Source: JBGTGT01 sp051439375
GTDB taxonomy: Bacteria; Cyanobacteriota; Cyanobacteriia; Cyanobacteriales; Microcystaceae
Direction of reading: 5' to 3'
Assembly (NCBI GenBank): GCA_051439375.1
Contig: JBFRWB010000161.1
Coordinates: forward strand, 1 to 37,123
DNA length: 37,123 bases
Below are positions 27,398-34,653 of this stretch, in pieces. Numbering within the stretch: position 1 is the stretch's first letter; every line of letters begins with the position of its first letter. A program made the translations under genes and the position numbers. The notes under the pieces were generated by a model that made no database searches, was not told where the DNA came from, and was given only the letters and a program-made list of their open reading frames with translations.

Positions 27398-28231
27398 TTA
27401 GGTATCTTCTTCGGTATCAAAATCTTCTTTCTTCTTGAACTTAATACCAGTAAAAAGAATGACACCACCGACTAAAAAGAGTCCTAAGACATTAGAAGCT
27501 TCAGGAATATCAGTTGGATTGTCTGGATTATCCTGAACGGTAACAGACAAAGAATTGATGCGATAAGCTTCATTTGTACCAGCACCTCCTCCTGAAGAAC
27601 CTGTACCTCTCACAATAACTAAGCTCTGTGCATTATCTATATTGAAAGAGTCAGGTAAATAGTTGAGTGGTCCTATCGCTGAAGCACTTCCTTCCACATA
27701 ATTACTAACAAAATTATTAGCTAAAGGATCACTGGTAATCGTTAAATCAAATGAGAAGGGATTTACAGGATTGAGTCCTGTTAGAAATGTGCCAGCACCT
27801 TGAATATTACCTAAAATACCTGATCCAGAAAATGAACCAGAAAATCGATTAGAACCTCCTCCAGAATTATCAAACCTTTGTACAGCAAATAAGTTTACAC
27901 CATCAGAAATGCCAATAATTAGATCATTATCTGAAGTTAAAGCTGTATAATCAAGACCGATATTAAAGGTCAAATCACCACGAGGTATAGCAGGTAATAA
28001 AGGTACTTCTAATAATACCCCACCCCCAACACCACCTGTTCCAAAATCAATAGAGTTACCGTTAAGAACGGGCGTAGTAGTTGGAAAACTAACATTAGGA
28101 TTATTGAATAATTCTGCGCCTGTAAAATTTAACGTGACAGCCTGTGCAGGTGCTACTTGAGTCATCATTAAGCTAGATAAGCCTAAAGATAAAGTTGTAC
28201 CGAGAAGAAATAATGACCGATTGTTCCTCAT
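27398..28231 (-). CDS. PEP-CTERM-type exported protein, unrecognised body (PEP gene 3)
   Basis: 277 residues. The signal peptide (MRNNRSLFLLGTTLSLGLSS.., cleavage near AQA) is of a different type from the other five. The body is rich in Gly, Asn, Ser and Thr (FGTGGVGGGVLLEVPLL, RFDNSGGGSNRFSGSFSGSG, LVIVRGTGSSGGG) and looks like a beta-sandwich concanavalin-like fold, which I cannot name. The tail is IPEASNVLGLFLVGG with membrane stretch, KFKKKED and acidic end, nearly identical in DNA to the neighbours. No gene-specific function can be given; surface or matrix location is expected. Confidence 0.83.
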   Translation of the reverse strand: MRNNRSLFLLGTTLSLGLSSLMMTQVAPAQAVTLNFTGAELFNNPNVSFPTTTPVLNGNSIDFGTGGVGGGVLLEVPLLPAIPRGDLTFNIGLDYTALTSDNDLIIGISDGVNLFAVQRFDNSGGGSNRFSGSFSGSGILGNIQGAGTFLTGLNPVNPFSFDLTITSDPLANNFVSNYVEGSASAIGPLNYLPDSFNIDNAQSLVIVRGTGSSGGGAGTNEAYRINSLSVTVQDNPDNPTDIPEASNVLGLFLVGGVILFTGIKFKKKEDFDTEEDT

Positions 28232-28300
28232 GAATTTGTCCTCAATAAAATTAATTCTTGATGTGTAGAATGTACGAGCTTGTATCTAAAAGATGTTAAT

Positions 28301-28357
28301 GGTGGGCAAAGAATGTAAGATTGTGATGCTAATCGAAGGTTGTTAAACTTGCCCACC
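28301..28357 (-). repeat. Stem-loop element GGTGGGCAA...TTGCCCACC, copy 1
   Basis: Nine-base perfect arms GGTGGGCAA (28301-28309) and TTGCCCACC (28349-28357) enclose about 39 nt. It lies just downstream of the stop of the PEP-CTERM gene at 28371 and just before gene 3's upstream region, so it could act as a terminator or mRNA 3' stabiliser. Confidence 0.8.
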
Positions 28358-28370
28358 CTACGCTTAAGAG

Positions 28371-29141
28371 TTAGGTGTCTTCTTCGGTATCAAAATCTTC
28401 TTTCTTCTTGAATTTGATACCTGTAAAGATAGTGACACCAGCGACTAAAAAGAGTCCTAAGATATTGGATGATTCGGGTATAGATTCAGGTTCTACACCA
28501 ACTATCAAATCATCAATTCCGTAGGCAGTAGCAGTGTTAATGTTACCGCTAAAAGTAACTCTGGTAATATTCGTACTTGGTGAGGAAACAAACCAGTCTA
28601 AATCAAGACCATTTCCGCCTTGAGAACCTGTTCGTGTTTGGGAATCTATTAAATTATTTTTGACATCAAATGCTGATAGGGTAATGGAGGAAGACCCTGA
28701 GACACCAGTTTCTAGCAAGTCGAGAGAGGTCAAGCCAAAACTGGTGATGGATGGAGAAAAATTAAATATAATGGGATTTGCTGAAATAAAGTCTCCATTG
28801 TTATTGGTAGTACAACCAGCACTAATGTTGCAGCTAGAAATGAACCTTGTTCCAGAGACATTAGTAGGTACTAAAGGCACATTAAAACCATTTATAGTAC
28901 CAAAAGCGGCGGGAGAGTCATTAAAATATGTAAATGCAAAAAAAGGAAAACCCCCGTCAGTAGAAAGACTCACTTCTACTCCACCAATAATTCTTGAACT
29001 AATTATAGTTCCATCAGTACCAATATCTTCTAAGGTATCTGTAAAGATTGCTGCATAACTCGCATTATTTGAACCAATTAATAATGTAGCAGATATTCCA
29101 GTAATCGCAGTCATTAATTGGGTCAATTTTGAGGTTTTCAT
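28371..29141 (-). CDS. PEP-CTERM-type exported protein, unrecognised body (PEP gene 4)
   Basis: 256 residues. Signal peptide MKTSKLTQLMTAITGIS..ASYA; body about 30-215 with two or three Cys (SSCNISAGC) that may form a disulfide, a segment ITSFGLTSLDLLETG and the end GIDDLIVG, features common in cyanobacterial PEP-CTERM proteins with beta-sandwich bodies. The tail is IPESSNILGLFLVAG, membrane stretch, KFKKKED and acidic EEDT end. The 3' 110 bases are nearly the same as in genes 2, 3, 5 and 6 while the body is not. A stem-loop element follows its stop. Confidence 0.83.
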   Translation of the reverse strand: MKTSKLTQLMTAITGISATLLIGSNNASYAAIFTDTLEDIGTDGTIISSRIIGGVEVSLSTDGGFPFFAFTYFNDSPAAFGTINGFNVPLVPTNVSGTRFISSCNISAGCTTNNNGDFISANPIIFNFSPSITSFGLTSLDLLETGVSGSSSITLSAFDVKNNLIDSQTRTGSQGGNGLDLDWFVSSPSTNITRVTFSGNINTATAYGIDDLIVGVEPESIPESSNILGLFLVAGVTIFTGIKFKKKEDFDTEEDT

Positions 29142-29178
29142 GAGGGAAATCTCGCGTAAAATAATCGTGTTTTGTAGG

Positions 29179-29195
29179 GGCGCAAGGCTTGCGCC
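29179..29195. repeat. Palindrome GGCGCAAG-G-CTTGCGCC
   Basis: Perfect 8-bp arms around a single base, in the leader of PEP gene 4. A close copy (one mismatch) lies at 30234-30254 in the leader of gene 5, within a duplicated spacer. Confidence 0.8.
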
Positions 29196-29209
29196 TAAAA
29201 GATATTGAT

Positions 29210-29265
29210 GGTGGGCAAATAATGTAAGATTGTGGTGCTAATCGAAGGTCGTTAAATTGCCCACC
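29210..29265 (-). repeat. Stem-loop element GGTGGGCAA...TTGCCCACC, copy 2
   Basis: Arms at 29210-29218 and 29257-29265. The interior is about 90% like copy 1 (both contain ATGTAAGATTGTG and GCTAATCGAAGGT). It lies downstream of the stop of PEP gene 5. Confidence 0.8.
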
Positions 29266-29278
29266 CTACACTTAAGCA

Positions 29279-30199
29279 TTAGGTATCTTCTTCGGTATCA
29301 AAATCTTCTTTCTTCTTGAACTTGATACCTGTGACGATTGAGACACCACCGACTAAAAAGAGTCCTAAGACATTGGATGATTCGGGAATAGATTCGGGTG
29401 TTGTAGCTTCAAAACCTGAAATAATTGTTAATTGACCTGTTACTTCAACAATGTATGCTTCTCCTGAAGCATCGTCGAATGCAATTCCGGAGGCATTTAA
29501 TATTCCAAATTCGGAGATACTATAATCTCTCACAAAATCACCTGTAGGAGTTAATTCTCTAATAAATCGCCCTGAAATTACAAATAAGTTACCTGAAGCT
29601 TCCAAGACATCTAAATCACCAAAAGAAACAGTGAAACTAGGAGAACCTACAGGTTCATATGAGAAAGACTCTATAGTAGTACCATCAGTAAGATTTCTCT
29701 CACCAATAATTTCACGAGGCACGGGTTCAACAAGAAAAAAACTATCACGTTCAGGACTGTATGCCCCCCCTACTGAAATTTGTGAACCACTAGGAATTGA
29801 ACTAAGAATAGAACCATTATTTTTATCTAAGGCATAAACAATATCTGGCGTATTATCCCCGTTAATCGCTAACAAAGTATTAGCAGGAACAAGAGTTCCG
29901 TCAATATTAGTAGGCTCTGTTAAGAAATCTAAGTCAAAATTATTACTAATTGCTCCCGGACTAGAAATAGTATCAATTAGACTTCCATTCTTGGTTCGTT
30001 CGTCGATACCATTACTAAAGCAAGTAAAAGTAAAGATTGTGTCAGCCACATCATCAAAAGCTACGCCACAAAAATTGATTCCTAGATCAAAACGTTCAAC
30101 TAAGGCTAATTGAGAAGAAGCACTTTTTGAAGTAATTAATAATGTTGCAGTTGCTCCAGCGATGATAGACATCAAGCGAGCTAATTTTTGCATCTTCAT
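29279..30199 (-). CDS. PEP-CTERM-type exported protein with beta-propeller-like body (PEP gene 5)
   Basis: The ATG at 30199 (MKMQKLARL) is chosen: it has CGGAGA upstream as in the paralogs, while a longer frame to 30256 only runs into the repeated spacer. Signal peptide about 1-30 (..KSASS). The body has repeated strand motifs (GVAFDDVADTIFTF, IVYALDKNNGSILSS, GDLDVLEASGNLFVISG, GIAFDDASGEAYIVE) with the look of a beta-propeller or SdiA-regulated/esterase-like repeat protein. The tail is IPESSNVLGLFLVGG, membrane stretch, KFKKKED, EEDT. Exported to the surface; the ligand is unknown. Confidence 0.85.
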   Translation of the reverse strand: MKMQKLARLMSIIAGATATLLITSKSASSQLALVERFDLGINFCGVAFDDVADTIFTFTCFSNGIDERTKNGSLIDTISSPGAISNNFDLDFLTEPTNIDGTLVPANTLLAINGDNTPDIVYALDKNNGSILSSIPSGSQISVGGAYSPERDSFFLVEPVPREIIGERNLTDGTTIESFSYEPVGSPSFTVSFGDLDVLEASGNLFVISGRFIRELTPTGDFVRDYSISEFGILNASGIAFDDASGEAYIVEVTGQLTIISGFEATTPESIPESSNVLGLFLVGGVSIVTGIKFKKKEDFDTEEDT

Positions 30200-30233
30200 G
30201 AGATAAATCTCCGTAAAATAATCGTGTTTCGTA

Positions 30234-30254
30234 GGGGCGTAAGGCTTGCGCCCC
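30234..30254. repeat. Imperfect palindrome GGGGCGTAAG-G-CTTGCGCCCC
   Basis: Ten-base arms with one mismatch, in the leader of PEP gene 5. It is the second copy of the palindrome at 29179-29195. Confidence 0.75.
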
Positions 30255-30266
30255 AAAGATATTGAT

Positions 30267-30323
30267 GGCGGGCAAATAATGTAGGATTGTGGTGTAAATT
30301 AAAGCTCATTAAAATTGCCCACC
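30267..30323 (-). repeat. Stem-loop element GGCGGGCAA...TTGCCCACC, copy 3
   Basis: Arms at 30267-30275 and 30315-30323 with one G-T type mismatch. The interior is related to copies 1 and 2 but more diverged. It lies downstream of the stop of PEP gene 6. Confidence 0.78.
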
Positions 30324-30336
30324 CTACGCTTAAGAT

Positions 30337-31065
30337 TTAGGTATCTTCTTCCGTATCGGAATCTTCTTTCTTCTTGAACTTAATACCTGTAAAAAGAATG
30401 ACACCACCGACTAAAAAGAGTCCTAAGATATTAGAAGATTCAGGAATAGATTGAGTGTTACCAACTGCTACACGATCAAAAGCAATAAAGTCTCCTGAAA
30501 TACCATCAATACCAATCGAGTCAATTGTTTCTCCAGACTCAGCATCAATTCGGAGATAAATATTCTTGATTCCAGCACCCCGTATGGGAGCAGGAACAAA
30601 TGATGTTAGACTAGCAAATGAATTACCATTAATTAACAATTCAGCACCCACAAATTGAAAGTTAGAAATTCCAATACCTACTGAAGTAGGACTATCAGCA
30701 AAATTTAAAATTGTGATATCTGAGAGTCCACCAGTTGTTACCTGTCGAGTATTAGTAAGAAAACCAACACCATCCCAAGCATCATCTACTGTAAAACTAA
30801 AGTCACTGGCGGTTGAAACTCTTGGTAACGTGGTAACGGGTCCAAAATCAGGAGATGTCCATTCAACTGATAAGCCAGAGATTAAGTCTGTGTCTTCAAA
30901 GTCTTCAATTTCAAAACCAGTTATTCCTGCGATTTCGTCAGTAAAACCTGTGGGTAGAAATGAGCTAACTGTAAAAGCTTTAGCAACATTATTTGAGGTA
31001 ATTAATAATGTAGCAGTCGTTCCAGCAATAACAGACATTAAGCGAGCTAAGTTTTGAGCTTTCAT
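30337..31065 (-). CDS. PEP-CTERM-type exported protein, unrecognised body (PEP gene 6)
   Basis: 242 residues, first gene of the array. Signal peptide MKAQNLARLMSVIAGTTAT.. is nearly that of gene 5. The body (GFTDEIAGITGFEIEDFED, VDDAWDGVGFLTNTRQV, SVGIGISNFQF, LRIDAESGETIDSIGIDG) looks like a beta-sandwich found in other cyanobacterial PEP-CTERM proteins, with no named activity. The tail IPESSNILGLFLVGG, membrane stretch, KFKKKED, EEDT matches genes 3-5. The leader contains ACGGAGAATTAACTC before the ATG. Only 45 nt separate it from the DUF1822 gene upstream. Confidence 0.84.
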   Translation of the reverse strand: MKAQNLARLMSVIAGTTATLLITSNNVAKAFTVSSFLPTGFTDEIAGITGFEIEDFEDTDLISGLSVEWTSPDFGPVTTLPRVSTASDFSFTVDDAWDGVGFLTNTRQVTTGGLSDITILNFADSPTSVGIGISNFQFVGAELLINGNSFASLTSFVPAPIRGAGIKNIYLRIDAESGETIDSIGIDGISGDFIAFDRVAVGNTQSIPESSNILGLFLVGGVILFTGIKFKKKEDSDTEEDT

Positions 31066-31110
31066 GAGTTAATTCTCCGTAAAAAAATAAAATGAACGAG
31101 GGACAAAACA

Positions 31111-31563
31111 CTACTGCAAAGCGGACAAAAACTGTTCAGGGGACTGTAAACTTAAATCATCAAGCAAAACCCATTGAGAAACAAAAGAATTGACTAGACC
31201 TAAGATTTTTCCTTCAGTCATCTCCCCATTAATCTCCACCAATACACAACCCAAACTGTCAGGTAAAAAGACTGCAACTTTAAGCCGTCTTTCATCCTCC
31301 AAAACAGGCTGACAGGTTAGTTTTTGCTGATGATTAATCAGAAGATAAGGAAGAGAACTAAACGCCTTGAGAAAGCGAACTTGACTATCAATCTCAAAGA
31401 TTTTGAGGTAAGACTTGACCACAGAAACTGCTAAAGACGTTAAATAGATTTCTTCAGCTTTAGCAAAATCAATCGTCGTCTCAGAAAGTCGTTCCGCCAT
31501 TTGATGATGTTTACGATTAATGGGAATCATTAAGGTTAGGGAACTGGGATAAACTGTCATCAT
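31111..31563 (-). CDS. DUF1822 family protein
   Basis: 150 residues. Segments PINRKHHQMAERLS, AEEIYLTSLAVSVVKSYLKIFEID, KLTCQPVLEDE and VLVEINGEMTEGKILGLV follow the DUF1822 pattern (small LAVYAVNxYL block, GxLECRPVL-like strand, then a strand with E-x-x-LLGF). This is a cyanobacteria-restricted family of unknown function; many members are longer and, as I recall, often lie beside a sigma-70-like gene, as here. It lies directly upstream of the PEP-CTERM array on the same strand and could be its cotranscribed first gene. Confidence 0.72.
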   Translation of the reverse strand: MMTVYPSSLTLMIPINRKHHQMAERLSETTIDFAKAEEIYLTSLAVSVVKSYLKIFEIDSQVRFLKAFSSLPYLLINHQQKLTCQPVLEDERRLKVAVFLPDSLGCVLVEINGEMTEGKILGLVNSFVSQWVLLDDLSLQSPEQFLSALQ

Positions 31564-31865
31564 GGGATTAACAGAAAAAAATAGACAATACTCCCCTTAT
31601 GTCCATCACAACGAAGAACACAAAACAAGAAGTCGGAAGTTTGAAGTCGGAAGTTATTTCGGTAAACTAGTGCAGCTTGGCAGTAATAACTTACCAGTAA
31701 CAAAACCCTGAGATCCTTACCAGTTAATACTTTTGCCTTTTGCCTTTTGCCTTTTGACTTTTGACTTCTGCGTAGCAGCACTAGGGTTAATAGGGAAAGT
31801 TGACGGTCAAAAGCTACCCCTACGGAGTCTGTGTCGTCACCATTAATTTCCCCATCGAAATAATG
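31564..31865. repeat. Gene-free spacer with heptanucleotide repeats
   Basis: No convincing gene in these 300 bases. Four 7-bp units AAGTCGG/AAGTTTG/AAGTCGG/AAGTTAT lie at 31630-31657, and six of CTTTTGC/CTTTTGA/CTTCTGC at 31730-31771. An open frame through this part is repeat-derived. The inverted copy of ACAGACTCCGTAGGGG is at 31817-31832. Confidence 0.75.
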
Positions 31866-32762
31866 TTAATTAAACTCAGGTTGCGCTTCTACAAATTGGC
31901 GAATCTGACCCGAAAACTTATCTAGATTACGCTGAAAGAACGTTCTCAGAGAAGACACATTCATTTGATAACGATGAGCAATCTCTCGCCAGTCTTGAGC
32001 ATTTAAACGAGCCAAGAATATCTGTTGAAACGTGACATGAGGATGCTTGCGAGGCGTAACTTTTAACAGATTATCAGGGTCTAACTCAACATAAGAACGC
32101 ATTAACTCGATTAAACTATAAGAAGAACAATGAACAGGAGATTGTAACTTTTCCAATAGTCCAGAATTAATCCGTTGTAAAGGAATACGAGTAACAGACG
32201 CTTCAGCCATCCCTTGCAAAAGAGCATCTATCATATTAGGCTGAGATTGTTTCAAAAGATAGCAATAATTAAGCAATACTATCCAGCAAAAAACTGAATG
32301 ATGAGCCATCCCTAAAAGATAAGAAGGAAGTCCCTGTTTTCCCACCTTATTAACTAGGGTCGCTAACTTATGCTTACGACGAATAATTTGAGCATAATTT
32401 TTCTGGGTAACAGGTTCAATCATCTCTTGTTGAACCTCCCCAAGATACTTTTGCAAACGATAATTCACCCAACTCATAAAACATCCCTTTTCCGGGTCAT
32501 AGTCTGCTAGATGAGTGACAACCCAGTAAAGCGTGCGATTGAGTGCATCATTATAAATATCACTCCCATAGTCCCCCTCTCCCCGCAGAAGCGTTGACTG
32601 AGAAATCGACCGTAATAATTGATTGAGTTGACGAGTTTTTTGGGGAATAGACGTTTCCTCTGCAACTTGAATTTCTAAGACAAGTGCTTGTAAGTATTTC
32701 TCTTCATCGGATGAAGGTTGTGTGAGTGAGGTTAAAGAAAGTGACGCAGGAATTTGAGTCAT
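31866..32762 (-). CDS. Sigma-70-family-like protein (divergent cyanobacterial sigma)
   Basis: 298 residues. The segment DIYNDALNRTLYWVVTHLADYDPEKGCFMSWVNYRLQKYLGE (described here piecewise: about residues 67-108) has the shape of sigma region 2, which binds core polymerase and the -10 element. The C-terminal segment TFQQIFLARLNAQDWREIAHRY..SSLRTFFQR (about 245-285) looks like a region 4 helix-turn-helix. The middle is helical and not clearly region 3. Such proteins are found in cyanobacteria near DUF1822 genes. Binding to promoters is inferred, not shown. Same strand as and upstream of the DUF1822 gene and the PEP-CTERM array. Confidence 0.68.
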   Translation of the reverse strand: MTQIPASLSLTSLTQPSSDEEKYLQALVLEIQVAEETSIPQKTRQLNQLLRSISQSTLLRGEGDYGSDIYNDALNRTLYWVVTHLADYDPEKGCFMSWVNYRLQKYLGEVQQEMIEPVTQKNYAQIIRRKHKLATLVNKVGKQGLPSYLLGMAHHSVFCWIVLLNYCYLLKQSQPNMIDALLQGMAEASVTRIPLQRINSGLLEKLQSPVHCSSYSLIELMRSYVELDPDNLLKVTPRKHPHVTFQQIFLARLNAQDWREIAHRYQMNVSSLRTFFQRNLDKFSGQIRQFVEAQPEFN

Positions 32763-33043
32763 ATCAATTTTGTCTCAGTAGTCTTCTATTAAAGAAATCA
32801 CTTCTCTTTTTCCAGTCTGTCTCAATTTTTCAAAAAACTTTACAAAAACTTAGTGAAGAATAGAATTTGTGTTGTTTCTCAATCATTCTTAACTTAAAAA
32901 AATCTAAATAAGTAGCATTAATCACAGCATCGGATTTTACTTGTTTTATGGTGGGTGCAAACTTTCATTAGTGTCAATTTAAGGAAGAGAAGGGAGAGGG
33001 GTAAGGTTATTATTCCTCGATGCAATCTCGATGGTCTATTAGC

Positions 33044-33604
33044 TTAAAACTTAAACCCTGCAAGAGACTGGCGTTTGCGTAAATAATTCCACCAACATTC
33101 AAGGGGATAATAAAGTACGGGAGTCCAAAGACTACTGAGAATAGCTGAAACGAGGGCAATGCGTTGGTAATCTTGCCATATATCCCCAATCGGACGACTA
33201 TTTTTTAAAACAAATTGAACGGCGGTAAAAGTTTCTGCCATAATTGCCATCATAAAGACAATTAACACCACAGAAATCATAGCCTGATGAACATAACGTC
33301 GTTTAGTTAGAGTAGCAGTTATCATTCCCACAATAACAAGGGGAATAATATGGGATGGATAAACCCCCGTTAAGCCATCTTCTGTCAATCCTAATGTTAA
33401 TCCAGCAATAATCCCTTGAGAAATGGTGCGTCTCAGACTCCAACAGACAACCCACATTAACACCCAATTAGGGGCAATGTCTAACAATGCCGTACTAGGG
33501 AGACGACTAAGGGATAATAAAAGACATAAAAGGGCAGACCCGATAATAATTATACGATTGAGGGTAATAGGATGGGATAAGATGAGAGCTTTGAGATATT
33601 TCAC
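33044..33604 (-). CDS. mreD: Rod shape-determining protein MreD
   Basis: 186 residues with about five membrane segments: RIIIIGSALLCLLLSL, ALLDIAPNWVLMWVVCWS, GIIAGLTLGLTEDGLTG, SHIIPLVIVGMITATL and SVVLIVFMMAIMAETF. MreD is the membrane partner of MreC in the elongation machinery that positions peptidoglycan synthesis. PNWVLMWVV and LTLGLTEDGLTG-type segments are typical of cyanobacterial MreD. It is third in mreB-mreC-mreD but is cut off from mreC by a 270-bp spacer filled by heptamer repeats. Confidence 0.87.
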   Translation of the reverse strand: MKYLKALILSHPITLNRIIIIGSALLCLLLSLSRLPSTALLDIAPNWVLMWVVCWSLRRTISQGIIAGLTLGLTEDGLTGVYPSHIIPLVIVGMITATLTKRRYVHQAMISVVLIVFMMAIMAETFTAVQFVLKNSRPIGDIWQDYQRIALVSAILSSLWTPVLYYPLECWWNYLRKRQSLAGFKF

Positions 33605-33609
33605 CTTTA

Positions 33610-33637
33610 GAATTATGAATTATGAATTATGAATTTT
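33610..33637 (+). repeat. Four GAATTAT/GAATTTT heptamers
   Basis: GAATTAT occurs three times and GAATTTT once in a row at 33610-33637, two bases from array 2. It lies just upstream of the mreD start. Confidence 0.85.
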
Positions 33638-33639
33638 AT

Positions 33640-33870
33640 GATACCTGAAACCCGATATCTGACACCCGATATCTGACACCCGATACCTGATACCTGAAAC
33701 CCGATACCTGATACCTGACACCCGAAACCCGATACCTGACACCTGACACCTGATACCTGATACCTGACACCTGATACCTGATACCTGATACCTGACACCT
33801 GATACCTGACACCCGATACCTGACACCTGATACCTGACACCTGACACCCGATACCTGATACCCGATACCT
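33640..33870 (-). repeat. Heptanucleotide tandem array 2, 33 units of RGGTDTC
   Basis: Exactly 33 units of 7 bp (plus strand GATACCT, GACACCT, GACACCC, GATACCC, GAAACCC, GATATCT) with no register break. Reading the minus strand the consensus is RGGTDTC, the same family as array 1. The array begins 3 nt after the mreC stop (33874-33876). As 7 is not a multiple of 3, all three minus-strand frames encode cyclic forms of the same heptapeptide (G-[IV]-R-Y-Q-V-S) and all are open; these are not genes. Confidence 0.95.
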
Positions 33871-33873
33871 GAA

Positions 33874-34623
33874 TCACTGTTCACGATGGGGTTGAACTAA
33901 AACCCATTCTAAATGATTAAGGGGGGTCGTTAGCTCAATCGTCGCTTCAGGAACAGCCCCCTTATTAGAATGGAAAGACTTTACTGTACCAATGGGAATT
34001 TCCGCCGGAAACAGACGACTCACCCGTGAGGTGGTAATGGTGTCACCGGGGCGAACATCAGGAACTTTATCAAAGAATTGCATGGACGCAAAAGATGAAC
34101 CTCGACCTTTGAGAAAGCCCAAAGAACGACTACGGGTCACACTTGCGCCCACCTGACTGCTAGGATCACTAATTAATAATACTCGGCTAGTGTTAGGTGT
34201 TACGTCAATAACACGTCCCACTAAACCGCCAATCCCTGTCACAATGTATCCTTCTTCAATTCCTTCTTGAGAACCCCGTCCTAAGATCACCTGTTGCCAC
34301 CAAGCATCCGCACTATGACCGATGACAGGGGCTGCGATAAACTCGATTTTTTGCGCCTCAGCATAGCCCAATAACTGTTTCAGTTGACTATTTTGCTGTT
34401 CGAGTTCAGCAATTTTCAGGGTTAATTCCGAAATTTTAGCATTGGTAAGGCGAGCTTCTTGGACAGATGCCGGCTCTCCCTCAAAAGGACGAGATAACGC
34501 CCCATAAACCTCCAGAATGAATGCACCTTGAGTTTGGCGTAGAACCCAAGCCAATCCTAAAACCACCAGAGACCATACGATATATTTACGGTTGCGTTGC
34601 CACCAACGTTGTCCAATCAGCAT
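33874..34623 (-). CDS. mreC: Rod shape-determining protein MreC
   Basis: 249 residues. Short cytoplasmic end, one membrane segment (about 13-29), a coiled coil (about 55-92, LTLKIAELEQQNSQLKQLLGYA) and a beta-rich periplasmic domain (WWQQVILGRGSQEGI, GLVGRVIDVTPNTSRVLLISDPSSQVGA, SRLFPAEIPIGTVK). MreC links MreB inside to peptidoglycan synthases outside. It starts 30 nt after mreB. The region downstream of the stop codon is array 2. Confidence 0.92.
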   Translation of the reverse strand: MLIGQRWWQRNRKYIVWSLVVLGLAWVLRQTQGAFILEVYGALSRPFEGEPASVQEARLTNAKISELTLKIAELEQQNSQLKQLLGYAEAQKIEFIAAPVIGHSADAWWQQVILGRGSQEGIEEGYIVTGIGGLVGRVIDVTPNTSRVLLISDPSSQVGASVTRSRSLGFLKGRGSSFASMQFFDKVPDVRPGDTITTSRVSRLFPAEIPIGTVKSFHSNKGAVPEATIELTTPLNHLEWVLVQPHREQ

Positions 34624-34653
34624 AAATTCCTCCCCTAATGCTTAACTTAAAGC

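Noticed and set aside
28660..29058. 132-codon plus-strand frame opposite PEP gene 4
   Set aside because: Shadow of the PEP-CTERM gene; no start signal or known domain.
31560..31781. 73-codon minus-strand frame upstream of the DUF1822 gene
   Set aside because: It is made of heptamer repeats (KGKRQKAKV) and random sequence and has no recognisable domain.
33613..33884. Three overlapping minus-strand open frames of 75-85 codons over array 2
   Set aside because: They are cyclic readings of a 7-bp repeat with no stop codon, not genes.
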